From positions 2,294,001 through 2,358,000 of the forward strand of contig CM057066.1 in NCBI GenBank assembly GCA_029945375.1: a stretch of 64,000 nucleotides of DNA. The letters run 5' to 3'. The stretch comes from Agaricus subrufescens. Taxonomy: Eukaryota > Basidiomycota > Agaricomycetes > Agaricales > Agaricaceae. Below are positions 23,801-35,746 of this stretch, one piece after another. Positions within the stretch are counted from its first letter, which is position 1. Every line of letters begins with the position of its first letter. The notes beneath the pieces are model-generated. The model ran no database searches. It was not told where the DNA came from and worked only from the letters and a program-made list of their open reading frames with translations. The position numbers were made by a program, and so were the translations under genes.

Positions 23801-23951
23801 AGATCTTCTTGTCACGTCTTCATCACCTATAGATAGTTCGTATCCTACGTCTTGGGTGGAAATTAGATTTATCGATCCAAACGATAACGTGTCGGAGTGG
23901 ACGTACTACTGTGTGTTTTATCGTGTAAATTCAAGAGTGCGACAGGGTTAG
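20865..23951 (+). CDS. NLR5: intact NACHT receptor
   Basis: Exons 20865-21620, 21674-21776, 21829-23405, 23456-23614, 23667-23951 give 959 residues. Residues 1-252 are a Pro/Ser/Gln-rich, probably disordered leader. Residues about 262-285 carry the motif exon (MFNGAYNFVVKDCVM). Then come the linker AEFDSSDRNPPPRCHPGTR, Walker A GFAGVGKSAIM (about 340), Walker B LLIIIDGLDEC (about 442), SRPEPHITSF, FHKSFLDYL (about 677) and a helical region. The C-module has CCFCDQRFDGH (about 893) and RFIDPNDNVSEWTYY (about 931-945). Every splice site is GT-AG. The organisation is nearly identical to NLR7. A receptor/switch role follows from the NLR family; ligand and partner are unknown. Confidence 0.9.
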
Positions 23952-24415
23952 ACACATTGTAGTTTCTTTGTTTATCAGTGCGCACCTCAAAATTAGTTAT
24001 TCACTGGGATGCCACCGCCTAGTTGCCTACTAAACCACCTTGATACTTATTCTTAAACAGATGGCTGCAGCACATCTAGCACAATAGTTTACTATCATCG
24101 CCCTAGAATTCCTGATCATACCCTATGCTCTTCACCCGTCAACGAAGATATAGGCGGCTGCGCACCGCAAGAACTCAGACTGTTCTAGAAGGATCCCGTA
24201 GGGCTGTAGGCCTCAATGACGGGGCACTCACTCCTCTTTCTCTTTGTCTGCTGTGCGTCTACACTTCTTCCTTTATTTTGTACTTCTGTTCGGCGTAGAG
24301 GTGATCTGATGCCAAGTATGTCATTCAGGTAACACGTCTCAAGAAGCCATGATGTGACAGATAAGCGCTATCAACCATTAAAAGCCTTTCGCCGACCTAG
24401 CCACACGCCTCCCCC
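23952..24415. other. Intergenic stretch upstream of NLR6
   Basis: 464 bp with no gene recognised; presumably holds the NLR6 promoter (a possible attaaaag box near 24378). Confidence 0.4.
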
Positions 24416-27400
24416 ATGCCTAGTGACCACTCCTACCGGCATTCCCGTCCATTCCTACCATACGCTAGTCGTTCACCTTCTCCCTTGCGACAAGCCCGCC
24501 TGTCTTGTCCCGGACCGTCATGCCAAACCCTACCTCATGGCCTTCCGGAAACCATATATACAACTCCCTGGATCCAAGCCGACAGTCCTCAACCTCTTGC
24601 AGTGCCGCACCAACCTTTAGCTGCTCCAAATGTCATCTTCCCGCAACCATCAATTGTTGACGAAGACTCAAATCCCAGAAGGCGGTCCCCGGTACCTCCC
24701 TCTCCACTCTCATCTTCTCCCTATCCCTCTCCTTCCCTTCCCTTTGGGAACGTTCATAGTCCTGACTCATCATTCGGTGGACGCTCATTTGACACATCCA
24801 TCACCAGTGATGGTTCACAGAAGCCATTCGGTCCCTGTTTAGGTTCGCTGCGGCCTCCAATATTCAACGAGTTTCTTCTCCCAAATTCTCAGTACAGTAA
24901 CGGAAGTTGTTCTGTCCCTCGATCACTTCAGTGCAACACTTTGGCCCTCCCGCTCGCAACTGAACCACGCAAGACAACACATCTTTATCCTGCGGCACAG
25001 TTGGGGCCTGTCATCAGTCATTACGCGGTTGGTGCATAACTTTGTCAACTGCGCCTTGCTGACTTTGTCGCGCTTCAGGTTCCCCAAAATAGACAGACTA
25101 CGCAGCATATAAGCAAACTGGCAGCATCGTCCTTGACACCACAGATAATACCTGTGAGTTTTTGCATGCTTTATATACGTTTTGAGGTATTCTCAACAAA
25201 TTGAAAATCTCCGTCCCCAGGCTCAGCAGTATATCGGTCACGGCATGTTCTATCAAGCTCAGAATTTCGTCATCAACGATTCAGTTTTTATCGACAACTG
25301 TTCTGACAACTGTTAGTAGCGTTCTGCCTGCTTGATACTCCGTGGCGTACTGACGATCTCGTTGTCAAGTCATGGCTCTCATCCTCAAAGAAACAATCCT
25401 GGGGGCAGAATTTGATTCTTCCGACCCTAATATGCCACTCCGATGCCATCCTGGGACCCGATTAGAGATCATAAAACGTTGTCAACACTTTATCCTTACC
25501 TGTGATGGCCCTCAAAAACTGCGGTGGGTGGTAGGCGCAGCTGGGGTTGGAAAATCAGCCATCATGCAGTCCGTTGCACAAGACGAGTCTCGTGTGCTTG
25601 CCGATGTCATTGTGGGGGCTACTGTCTTCTTCTCTATCAATGGCCGTCAAGATGGGACAAAGACCATCACAACCATTGCATACCAGCTAGCTGTCAAACT
25701 TGATCCATATCGCGGGTTTGTCCAGCATGAGGTCACATGCGATCCTTCTCTTCTGCAAAAATCGCTACCAACACAATTCAAGAAATTCATCGTTGAACCG
25801 TTCATCCATCACAGCTTGCTATCTCTCCCTTCACGCCTCTTGATCATCATTGATGGCCTTGATGAATGTGCCAGTCCTATTACGCAACGAGAGCTGCTTG
25901 GCCTTATTTCTGAATTTTGCATCTCATACCCTACCTCGCCTATTGTGTGGATGATTACTAGTCGTCCCGAGCCTCACATCACCTCCTTCTTTGCCCAACC
26001 TCAAGTCGCATTAGCATACGACAAGGAGGAAATTATCGTGGATTCTGATGAGGCGTATGCAGATGTTCAATGCTACCTCCGCGATAAGTTCAGAGAGATC
26101 AAAATGGTGTCAATGACTCTCCAACATTTGTCGCAATGGCCTGCGGAGCCCATTTTCTCTAAAATTGCCGAAACTTCTGGAGGTTTATTTGCGTATGCCT
26201 CGACGGTGGTCAGGTATATCAGCGACCCTACTTGTGGAGACCCTGCCGGACAGCTTGACGATGTGTTGAACATCATTGATGAGGGTACGAAGTCAAAAGT
26301 ATCTGGACAAGATCATCCGATGGCTCGATGCCCTATATGCACACATCGTCTCCAAAATTCCTGCTAAAACCGTTACAAATACCAGGAGACTACTACTTCT
26401 GTATGCGGGAGGATCCGGCTGGAGTGATAGCTCCCTCCGTTTTGCTTGCAATATGTTGGGGATGACAGCGAACGCCGCGTATGGTGCTACTCATAGTATC
26501 CGCTCCATTGCTAGGATTCCTGGACCTGATGACGCTGCGAACAGTGGTATCGAATTCTTCCACAAATCGTTCCCGGATTACTTGCGAGATTTTGAACGGT
26601 CTGGATTCTCTCCCGACATCGAGTCTGAAACTGAAGATTTGGTGGGTCAGTGTGGGCTGAGGATTATTGGAGAGGCTCCTGATGGTGTCTATATTGACGG
26701 TGCAAGTGACAATGATTTGAACTTTGGCATTGGTGGAATTTTTAGGAATGGGCCTGGGACTGGTGATAAGATTGGAGTTTCATGGCCAGCTACTGAGGAG
26801 TACGCTGATCGGCAGATGAAGTTCAAGATGTTTCGTCGAGCTGTCTGGGATGTCATGCATGGGTTCGGAAAGCGGGACGCGGCCTTTCAGGATTTGCTGA
26901 GCATTCGTGTGCTGACTACGTGTTTTGCTAAACTTCCTCGCCATTTTCCTGTGGGCAGTTTGCGATATGTGGTATTTGTAAGTTGTATCAATATTTTACT
27001 TGGTTTATGTTGCTAATTTTGTTCATGAGGATGAGAACCGGCGTCGCGAGTTCTTGGGGCATCGCATCCTCAAGCAAGTGCCCATCGATGTGTTGGATTA
27101 TGACAAGATCCCGAGATATGTAGATATCCGACTGCGCTTTAGGAGTAAAACGACTGAAGCTTCCCATGCCTGGGATTTGTCTTGTAAGGTAAGTTGAATG
27201 GCTGTGACATTGTTGAGGTTTAATATTCATCATTCGCCCAGCATGAAAGGAAAGGAAAATGGAAAGGACTCGACCAAGACTGGTCGACAATGTTTGGGCA
27301 TTCGGTTAGACGTGGATCAGTAGCGTGCAATTCATGCCTTCAACGATTCACTCGCCATTTCAAAATACGATTACGGGGTCATCTCGTCACAATTCTCGAT

Positions 27401-27511
27401 ATTACCCCTACGTATCGTGTGGTAGAACTTCGGTTTGTTGATCCGGGGGATGGAGTGTCGGAGTGGACATATATTTTCGATTATGGTGATAGGTGGAAGC
27501 GCAGTCATTAA
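24416..27511 (+). pseudogene. NLR6: NACHT receptor with a 5-bp frameshift deletion
   Basis: Modelled exons: 24416-25027, 25079-25153, 25221-25311, 25370-26977, 27030-27188, 27242-27511. Features: Ser/Pro leader, MFYQAQNFVINDSVF motif exon, AEFDSSDPNMP linker, Walker A GAAGVGKSAIM, Walker B LLIIIDGLDEC, FHKSFPDYL, C-module ACNSCLQRFTRHF and RFVDPGDGVSEWTY. Near 26323 the sequence gatggctcgatgcc lacks 5 bases compared with NLR1 (atggcccggctcgatgc). The frame stops at 26367, and the rest of the protein continues in another frame. Total exon length is 2815 nt; adding 5 gives a clean 940 codons. The loss is consistent with slippage at a GGCTC direct repeat. All other motifs and splice sites look sound, so the break is recent, or an assembly error. 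Confidence 0.85.
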
Positions 27512-27599
27512 ATTTGTTGTCGTTGTCATTTTGTTTCGTTTTATTCTCAGTATTTTGGCTGGTGCTAGCACGTTTTACCGCGAGACACACAAGTGCACA

Positions 27600-27822
27600 A
27601 ATCAATGGGATCGACACATTATGTATTCAGCGATTTAAATGTCGTTTGAAAAGTTGTCTTTTTAAATCTGAGGGCCTTCTGGTCACATCTTCATTGCCCA
27701 TACATGATCAATACCCTACGTCTTGGGTTGAATATCGATTTGTCGATCCAATGGATGGCGTGTCAGAGTGGATATATTACTGTGTATTCTCTCGTGTAAA
27801 ATCTGGAGTGCTACAGGATTAA
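27600..27822 (+). pseudogene. Orphan NLR C-terminal exon (NLR4/5 type) behind NLR6
   Basis: Just downstream of the NLR6 stop, the frame to 27822 reads CIQRFKCRLKSCLF and VEYRFVDPMDGVSEWIYY, ending VLQD. It is very close to the C-terminal exon of NLR4 (19540-19701), not to the NLR6 exon it follows. No upstream exons accompany it. Confidence 0.75.
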
Positions 27823-28806
27823 ACATACCCTCCTCAACTCGCATCACAAAAGTGCCCCCCTGCCCTGTAGCCTACATTCTGTGTTTGACCATGATCCTCA
27901 CTTTTTGATCTCCAGCGGAATACCAATATCAGAATTCTAAGCCCTCTGTATCAATCTGTTTAAACCTGTATTCGTTAGTAATGAAGAAACACGTTGGGGG
28001 GGCAGTGCCTATAGAGCGGATAAATATATGTAAGAGCCAGATCGATCCGAAGGATGATGCATGATGTATCACACACACCGCCACTTGCATCGAATCTAAC
28101 CTTCTCGGCATCAACAACTTCCCCTGACATGGCGTATAAACTCAAAGTCTCAAACTACAATATGGACGTTTGGTACATGTACGTAATAGAATATATATAT
28201 TGGTATATTTTGTCTAACTTGATCTGCTCATTTGGGTTCATGAGGCTTTAGCATGAAGTTGTAGGGTCGTGAGTGTCTGTCCGTGACGACGGCCATGAAA
28301 GAATTCCAACCAGCAAGGCAAACTGAGCGAGTAATCAGATCGATTAGATTTCACGGCATAAACACGAAGAGGGGGCATGACTCATGATACTCAACTGTCA
28401 ACCAGGAACGTAAACAACAGGAAGCCTGATTCGGTCCGAAGAGATTAGTGAGAGATCAGTGGTCGGCCACCCACAATTAACCTTGATGCGATCACAATGC
28501 TGCATGGCAAAAGCCACCGGTCCGAATGGACCAGGAATGGACGATATTACTAGGAAGTCGGGATTTTCTCCGGATCAAGGGCCAGACAACCGAACAACCT
28601 GCTCCTGGATGACCGGACCATGACTTTTTTGAACGTTTGAACACCGGAGGATGCTCGGCTGCCCGCTCCTCAAGTCGGATATGCGAACTGGTCGCGCTGT
28701 TTTTCTATGTTTTCATAATTAGTGTGCTGGAGACCTGTGCTGTAAGTTCCTTCTCACTGTAAATTGGTTCTTCGCGCGTGATGAGCATGTTTGGTTTAGG
28801 CCCGGG
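27823..28806. other. Intergenic stretch upstream of NLR7
   Basis: No gene recognised; short unsupported frames only. Confidence 0.4.
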
Positions 28807-28814
28807 TATATAAT
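28807..28814 (+). promoter_or_regulatory. TATA box of NLR7
   Basis: tatataat, 49 bp upstream of the start codon at 28856. Confidence 0.5.
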
Positions 28815-28855
28815 GGCATGCCCACGCACATTAATTATGAACCTGTGACGACCTG

Positions 28856-31800
28856 ATGCCCCGCGAACCGCCTTTTCGACCCACACGCTCCTCTCCATAC
28901 CACCTCATCCCCTCAACAAATCAATCCTCATTTTCAGAGAATGCCTTGCACAACCTGCCACACTTACACCTTCACTCATCCACGGTCCAACCATCCAGTA
29001 ATTTTGCTGTTCAAAGTTCCCCTGGATGTCGTCGCCCTACGGAATGCGTTTCGCCCTCCCCCTTGAACCCAATATCACGAAATACAACCCAACAGCCGTA
29101 TTTTGTCAGGGCGGCTATTCCTTGTCGTAATCAAACCTCCGATCCTCGCTCGCTGTCGAATGCGCAAGCTGAAGTTGATGTTGATCTAGTCTCCCACTTT
29201 TCGCCTCTTCCTGCGATCTCGTCTTCCTCCCGTTTTTCTGACAGAGTCGAAGACGATGAAGTTTCTCATCCAATACACCACATCTCAGCTCCGCCCGAAC
29301 CAACGGCACTCAGAGACCACCCCTGTATGTGTCCCCTGGCACGACATGAAGAACAAACCTCACTACAACCCAATCGTGCAATATATCCTTACACCATGCA
29401 GCCTCCATCCCACTGTCGCCTTCTACCATATGCCTATACTTCTTCGACAGACCGATTCTATCATCCATTTGATGCACCACACTATCTTTCACATATTCCT
29501 ATCGTCCGCCGTTCTCATTCTGATCTGGCTCAGGCACAAAATAGTACGGCTTCTCCCTCACTTGGAACGTCTGAACTTTTACCTGTGAGCTTGTTCAGAT
29601 TTCAAGCTGTTGTACAGTACACTGATAGTTCTCAGCATCTGTTGCCTTATCAAAATCGAAGCATGTTTAACGGCGCCCACAGTTTCGTGATCAAGGATAG
29701 TGTGATGACTAGCATAGAAGTTAGGAACCAGGACAACTGTAAGATATCCTTTTTACAGTCTCGTCATAAATTAACTGTCGTGATTGCAGTCATGGAAAAG
29801 CTTTTGAAAATGGCGATCCCCGGGGCAGAGTTTGATTCCTCCGATCGGGACCCACCCCCGCGATGTCACCCTGGGACCAGGCAGGCTGTCATAAATCGGT
29901 GCCATTCCTTCGTTGTCAGTTGCGAGGGCAGGAAGAAGTTGTTTTGGTTGGTTGGTTTCGCCGGAGTCGGAAAATCTGCGATCATGCAATCAATCGCAGA
30001 GGGCAATCTCGAGGATGTCACAGTTGGCGCCTCAGTCTTTTTCTCTGTCAACGGACGATTCGACGGCAGCAAGACTGTAACAACAATTGCTTATCAACTT
30101 GCCGTCAGATGCCAACCTTATCGCCAATTCATTCAGAACGAGGCTACCATTGATCCCTCCATCTTTCAAAAGTCGCTTCCAGCCCAATTCAACAAACTCA
30201 TTATCGAACCTTTCATCCATCGCAGAGTTCTTGCCCCCTCATCCCGATTGTTGATTATCATCGACGGCATTGATGAATGCAGCGATCGACGAACACAGTG
30301 GGAGCTGCTTGACCTAATCTCGGAATTCTGTATCACATTCCCTACTTCCCCGCTTGTGTGGTTTATTTCCAGCCGCCCAGAAGCACATGTTACTTCTTTT
30401 TTTTCTTTATCCAGAGTCATGACAGCATATGTGAAGGAGGAAGTCCCCGTAGACACAGACGAAGCACGCGAGGATGTCGAGCTCTTTCTTCGCGAGGAGA
30501 TGAAAAGGATTCAGCAGTCAACGGACTTGCTTAGTGACTTTCCACAGTGGCCCGGAGAGGGGGATTTCACAAAGATCACTAATGCCGCCGGTGGTCTCTT
30601 TTCATACGCATCTACTGTTGTCAAGTACATCGGCGATTCTGCCTGTGGAAACCCAGACTCTCAGCTACGTGATGTCTTGAAAAGTATGGACGCCACGCTC
30701 GACCTCAGTCAGACGCGTAATCCCATGGCCCAACTCGATACATTGTACGACAGAATCATGTCTAACATTCCGGTCGATGTCAAAGAGAACACTCGAAAGC
30801 TCTTGCTATTGCTGGTTTCGGGTAACTGCCAAACGTCTTTCATTCTTCAGTGCAATTTGCTGGGAATGACAAAGAATGACGCGTATAGTGCCGTTCATCT
30901 CCTGCGTTCTGTACTGCGCGTTCCTCTGCCCAACGAATCTCATAGGGAACCACTTGAATCTTTCCATAAATCCTTCCTGGACTACCTATCCAACTTCGCT
31001 CGATCAAAGTTTTCCCCCAACATCGAACAAGAATTTCAGGCGCTTCAGGTACAATATGTCTTTAGGATCATAGAGGAAGTGCCTGATGGTATTGATCACG
31101 AGGAGGAAGAATACTCCGATATGCTTGACGTCGCGCGTGGTTCTGGTACTCGTCAGGATATTTCGCTTGCTTGGCCAGCTCGGGAAGGATGTGACATTAA
31201 TGATGATCGCATCAGTTTTATGATATACATTGAAGCACTCGAGGTGATCTGTAAGAAGTTTAAGACGGTAGATGCTTTTCGGAGCATGCTTGGCCTTCGG
31301 GCCTTGACCAGACACCTCATAGACTTTGCTAATCCAACACATCATGAGGTATTTGATGTATTGTTTGTGAGTTTTAAACTCCTTTTTCGCTTAAATGTAT
31401 TGATTAACTCACTTGAATTCCTGATGTAAGGATGAATCTCGACGCGAAGAATACATGAGACATGGGATACTCCAGCAGGTGCCACTCAAAACACTCATTT
31501 CAAATTCCTCTATCGATTGTCTCAAAGTCAAATTACGCCGTCCGATTACAACGACCGCAAAGCTATCCGATCCTTGGGATAAACAGTGTGTGAGTCGAGT
31601 TTGCAAGATTGTTTGCACGTCATTGAACTATTGTACAGGCCAAACATGTAGAGAAATGGACGAAATCTGAGGACCAATATTGGCAAGTTTTGTTCTCTGG
31701 GATATACGGAGGCTGTTCCTTCTGTGACAAACTGTTGGACTGCCATTTGAAAAGCCGACTTTCTGATTTCCCTGATCTTCTTGTCACATCTTCATCACCT

Positions 31801-31914
31801 ACACATGACCCGTATCCTACCTCGTGGGTAGAGTTCCGATTTGTCAATCCGAATGATGGGGTGTCGGAATGGACGTACCATTGTGTATTCTATAGGGTAA
31901 ATCCGGGATTGTGA
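28856..31914 (+). CDS. NLR7: intact NACHT receptor
   Basis: Exons 28856-29738, 29790-31366, 31431-31589, 31639-31914 give 964 residues. A Pro/Ser-rich leader is followed by motif MFNGAHSFVIKDSVM (about 270-285), linker AEFDSSDRDPPPRCHPGTR, Walker A GFAGVGKSAIM (about 351), Walker B LLIIIDGIDEC (about 451), FHKSFLDYL (about 684) and C-module CSFCDKLLDCH (about 900) and FVNPNDGVSEWTYH. The leader-to-motif intron of NLR5 is represented here only by a 33-bp in-frame stretch (29585-29617), too short to be a normal intron, so I keep it as coding. The next intron (29739-29789, 51 bp) is also in frame and stop-free, so an unspliced transcript would still be readable. It is the closest relative of NLR5. 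Confidence 0.9.
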
Positions 31915-32004
31915 TAGGGTCAAATGTATCATACTATTATGACCATGCACTGCGGGCAAGCCACTATATTTCATAAGGGCCCTGTAGCTACTCCTCTTTG
32001 TCGT

Positions 32005-32182
32005 TGTTAGCTCGTCTCCTGCCTTGTTCTTCAACTTCCAACGGTTCACTCGCTATTTAAAAATGCAAATGTGGGGTCAGCTCGTCACAGTTCTTGACAT
32101 TATCCCTGTGCCCTGTGTGGTAGGATCCAGGATTGTTGATCCTGCGTCAGAGTGGACGTATGTTTTTGATAGGTCATGTTAT
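32005..32182 (+). pseudogene. Orphan NLR C-terminal exon (NLR1/6/8 type) behind NLR7
   Basis: Reads FNFQRFTRYLKMQMWGQLVTVL and then IVDPASEWTYVF; close to the NLR6 and NLR8 C-terminal exon (QRFTRHF, HLVTIL, SEWTYIF), not to NLR7. The first Cys pair and about four residues of the DPxDGVSEW core are lost. Confidence 0.7.
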
Positions 32183-32214
32183 CCTGTCACGAGTGCTGAT
32201 GTGATAAGCCTCTC

Positions 32215-35016
32215 ATGCGCGGCGACCACTCCCCTCGACCTCTCCGCTCATTCCTCTCCTTCCTCGCTTTTGAGAGGCGTTCTCCTTCTCCTTAGCGTCT
32301 ACCTCATAACGACTCTCCTGTTCAGCATACCTCGCAGAATGAGCCACCGCGATCTGCGTCTGTTTCGCTACCACAGATCCAAGTCAATGGACCATCCTCG
32401 CACACGGGGCCACTGAGTCTCTACGTGAATGAACAGCGGTCTTCACATTATCGACCAGAGCTCCCAACTTCCATTGCCTCTTCAATCCCGCGAAGTGCAT
32501 CTTGAGCCACCTCAGCCCAGTACATCAACGCTGCCGCTCGTAACTGAAGCATATGCAAGCGCGTCTACTCCCTTTCAGCCAGCGCATAATTTGGAGCCTG
32601 CACTTCAGTATGAACAGCCATCCTTCGCGTCGTCACAAATATCCAGGAATGAACGGCCGACCTCCCCGCAGTCAAATAGTCATGGCATGCTCAATCAAGC
32701 TCACAACTTTACTTTAAACGGTGCCGTATTTATTGATAACAACGCACCCAACTGTGAGAACGGCTTCCCCTTGTCTGACGTCTGGTAACTGACACTCGTT
32801 GGTAGTCACTCTGAACATACCGGATAACAACTGTAAGAACTTTTCCTCGCAAAAATATTTTGATTTTACATACACACCTCTAGTTATGGCCTCACTCCTC
32901 AAAGAGACAATAATAGGGGCAGAATTCGATTCATCTGACCCTCATATGCCGCTTCGATGTCATCCTGGGACCCGACTAGAGATTATCAAGCGATGTCAAG
33001 ACTTCATCCTTGACCGTGAAGGCCGCCCAAAACTACGATGGGTGGTTGGCGCCGCAGGGGTTGGAAACTCTGCCATCATGCAATCCGTCGCTCAAGATGA
33101 ATCTGGAATTCTTTCCAATGTTATTGTAGGCGCCACTATCTTCTTTTCCATCAATGGTCGCCAAGACGGAACGAAAGCTATCACGACCATTGCCTATCAG
33201 CTCGCTGTCAAACTTGATCCTTACCGTCTCTTCGTCCAGCGTGAAATCACGCACGACCCTTCCCTTTTCCGAAAGTCGCTATCCAAACAGTTTCACAAGT
33301 TCATCGTAGAACCATTCATTCTTCAGCGCATCTTAGACTGCCCTTCCCGCTTGTTGATTCTTATTGATGACCTCGATGAATGCGCTAACCCCTTGACGCA
33401 ACAAGAGCTCCTTGGCCTGATTTCCGATTTCTGTATCACACAGCCTACATCCCCCATCGTGTGGATGATTGCTAGTCGACCTGAGCCTCATATCACGTCC
33501 TTCTTTTCCCAGCCCAGAGTTGCACTCTCGTATGAAAAGGAGGAAATTCTGGTGGATACAAATGACGCGCATGAAGATGTCAAACGCTTCCTCCGTGACA
33601 AGTTTAGAGAGGTTCAAGCGATGTCAATTTCACTCCAGCATTTATCCCTGTGGCCCTCGGAGGGTGATTTCTCCAAAATTGCTGATGCCTCGGGTGGGCT
33701 ATTCGCGTACGCTTCGACAGTGGTTCGATATATCAGCGACCCCAGCTACGGAGATCCTGTCGGCCAACTCGATGACGTGTTGGAAATGATCGAGGCTGGT
33801 ACAACCTCTAATATGTTTGCACAAAATCATCCGATGGCTCAGCTTGATGCCCTGTATGCACACATTATGTCCAAGATTCCAGGAAAAGTCATGGCAAATA
33901 CTCGAAAAGTACTCCTCCTGTATGTAGGGGGATCAGGTCGGGTTTCATTTCGATCCAGCTGTAATATGTTGGGAATGACTGAAAGCGCCGCTTACGGCGC
34001 CACTCATCATATTCGCTCCATTGCTATTATCCCTGGGCCCGTGGAAGCCGCGAACGACCATCTTACTTTCTTCCACAAATCATTCCCCGACTACATACGA
34101 GACTTTAAGCGATCCGGATTCTCCCCTGATTTCGCATCTGAAGCTGAACAACTCATAGGCCAGTGTAGTCTGAGGATTTTTAGACAAGCCCCGGAGGGTG
34201 TTTCGATGGAAGGTGCGGGACCTATTGGCTTAAACTTGGGCGGTGGTACTTTAAAGAATGATCCTCGGGTTCGCGAGAACATCTCCCTATCGTGGCCGAC
34301 TACTAGAGAACACAATAATCTTGAAATACAGCAAATTATGTTCCGTAGGGCTGTTTGGGAAAGTATGGAAGGGCTCGGAAGAGGGGAAGACGCTTTTCGC
34401 GGTGTACTTTGCTTGCGTGTGCTAGTCACGTGTTTTAGCAAGCTTCCTCGTACCTTTCCGATCGATGCTTTGCGAGCTTCTGCCTTTGTAAGTTTTATCA
34501 TGTTCGGCTCGTTGTTTGTCTTACTGAAGCAAATGGAAGGATGAGTCTAGGCGTCGCGAGCTCTTGGAAAGTGCCATCCTCAAAGAGGTGCCTGGGGATA
34601 CACTCGATTACTTGACTATTCCGAAATTTTCATTCGTACAAGCGCTTTAGGAGTCTCGGAACCTTTAATCCATATCACACATCTTGTCAGGTACGTCCAG
34701 TTATATGCAATTTATCGAGGTTCCAACTCTTATCTAATCGTATCAGCATGCAAGAGAGGGAAGATGGGAAGGTCATAACCAGGACTGGACTACGACATTT
34801 GTGCGCCCGGGAGGGCACGGATCACTGGTTGCGTGTAATTATTGCTTCCAGCGATTCACTCAGCATTTCAAAACGCAGATACGAAGAAATCGTGTCACGG
34901 TTATAGAGCTTACTCGCGTGTATCAATTGGTGGAACTTCGGTTTGTTGATCCGGAGGACGGGATCTCGGAGTGGAGGTATATTTTTGAGTATGGAGATAG
35001 GTGGGGGTCGCATTAG
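32215..35016 (+). pseudogene. NLR8: decayed NACHT receptor with Walker A Lys replaced by Asn
   Basis: Leader start at 32215 (MRGDHSPRPLRSFLSFL), but an in-frame TAG at 32293 and a later frame change break the leader. An open frame from 32429 still reaches the motif exon (MLNQAHNFTLNGAVF, ending at 32753). Further exons: 32806-32832, 32884-34487, 34540-34690, 34747-35016. The NACHT frame is open, but Walker A reads GAAGVGNSAIM (Lys to Asn near 33064); Walker B is LLILIDDLDEC. Exon 34540-34690 is 151 nt. An extra T near 34628 shifts the frame, so it stops at TAG near 34648. The C-module after the shift is intact in its own frame (CNYCFQRFTQH, RFVDPEDGISEW). Three independent defects make a functional full-length product unlikely; a truncated product from 32429 is possible. 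Confidence 0.8.
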
Positions 35017-35746
35017 TTGTAGTATCTACCATCCTGCGCTCCGCCTTGTTTTGTTAATACTCAGAGACCAATTAACCGGGCTGCAAATTACTAAGTTAAT
35101 TTTTTTTTTACATTTCGAGCCCGGTGCGTAGTAGGACTGGGTTTGCTGTTGTAGAACAATGCGGAGCTTCTACACAACTCATATGAAAGTACACGTACAC
35201 CCAAAATTCAACTCAGATTACATTTTGTACCTATGTCCGTCGTGTGGTCCCAACGCTTACCCAGCCTAGTTATTGTTTGATGATGTTCGGTTGAGCAGCG
35301 AGAGAACGGCCTAAAGAGATCCAATTGCCACTCAACCATTGGTGAACCGTCCGAGAGCAAGAGCAAGTAATCAGAAGGACCGATATGCGCCACTGATATG
35401 CTATGAGTAAGTCTCCAGATTCTAGGTTTACCTACCAAAGACCCAACTTATAGCCAACGGCTCAATGAAATAAGAGCGGGGTATCTAAGAATGGGCCATC
35501 ACATCAAGATAGTAGAGGACTTTATTTTCTGGTGTTCATCACTGATTGACCGGGCTCTTGAAATCATTATATTCAATGCGAGTAAACGAAGAACGAAGTC
35601 ATGCCTCAAAACCGGCTGAACCGTCGCTTTACCAATCACTGTTTCTTTTGTCCCACACCTATCTCCCTTGTGCCTGGGTATGATCATGAGTTCAGTCAGA
35701 ATAATTCATTGCGAAAATGAACGTACCCCTGAGATTGCAAATCCAA
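35017..35746. other. Intergenic stretch at the right end of the first NLR array
   Basis: 730 bp with no gene recognised; marks the border between the NLR array and the conserved gene block. Confidence 0.4.
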
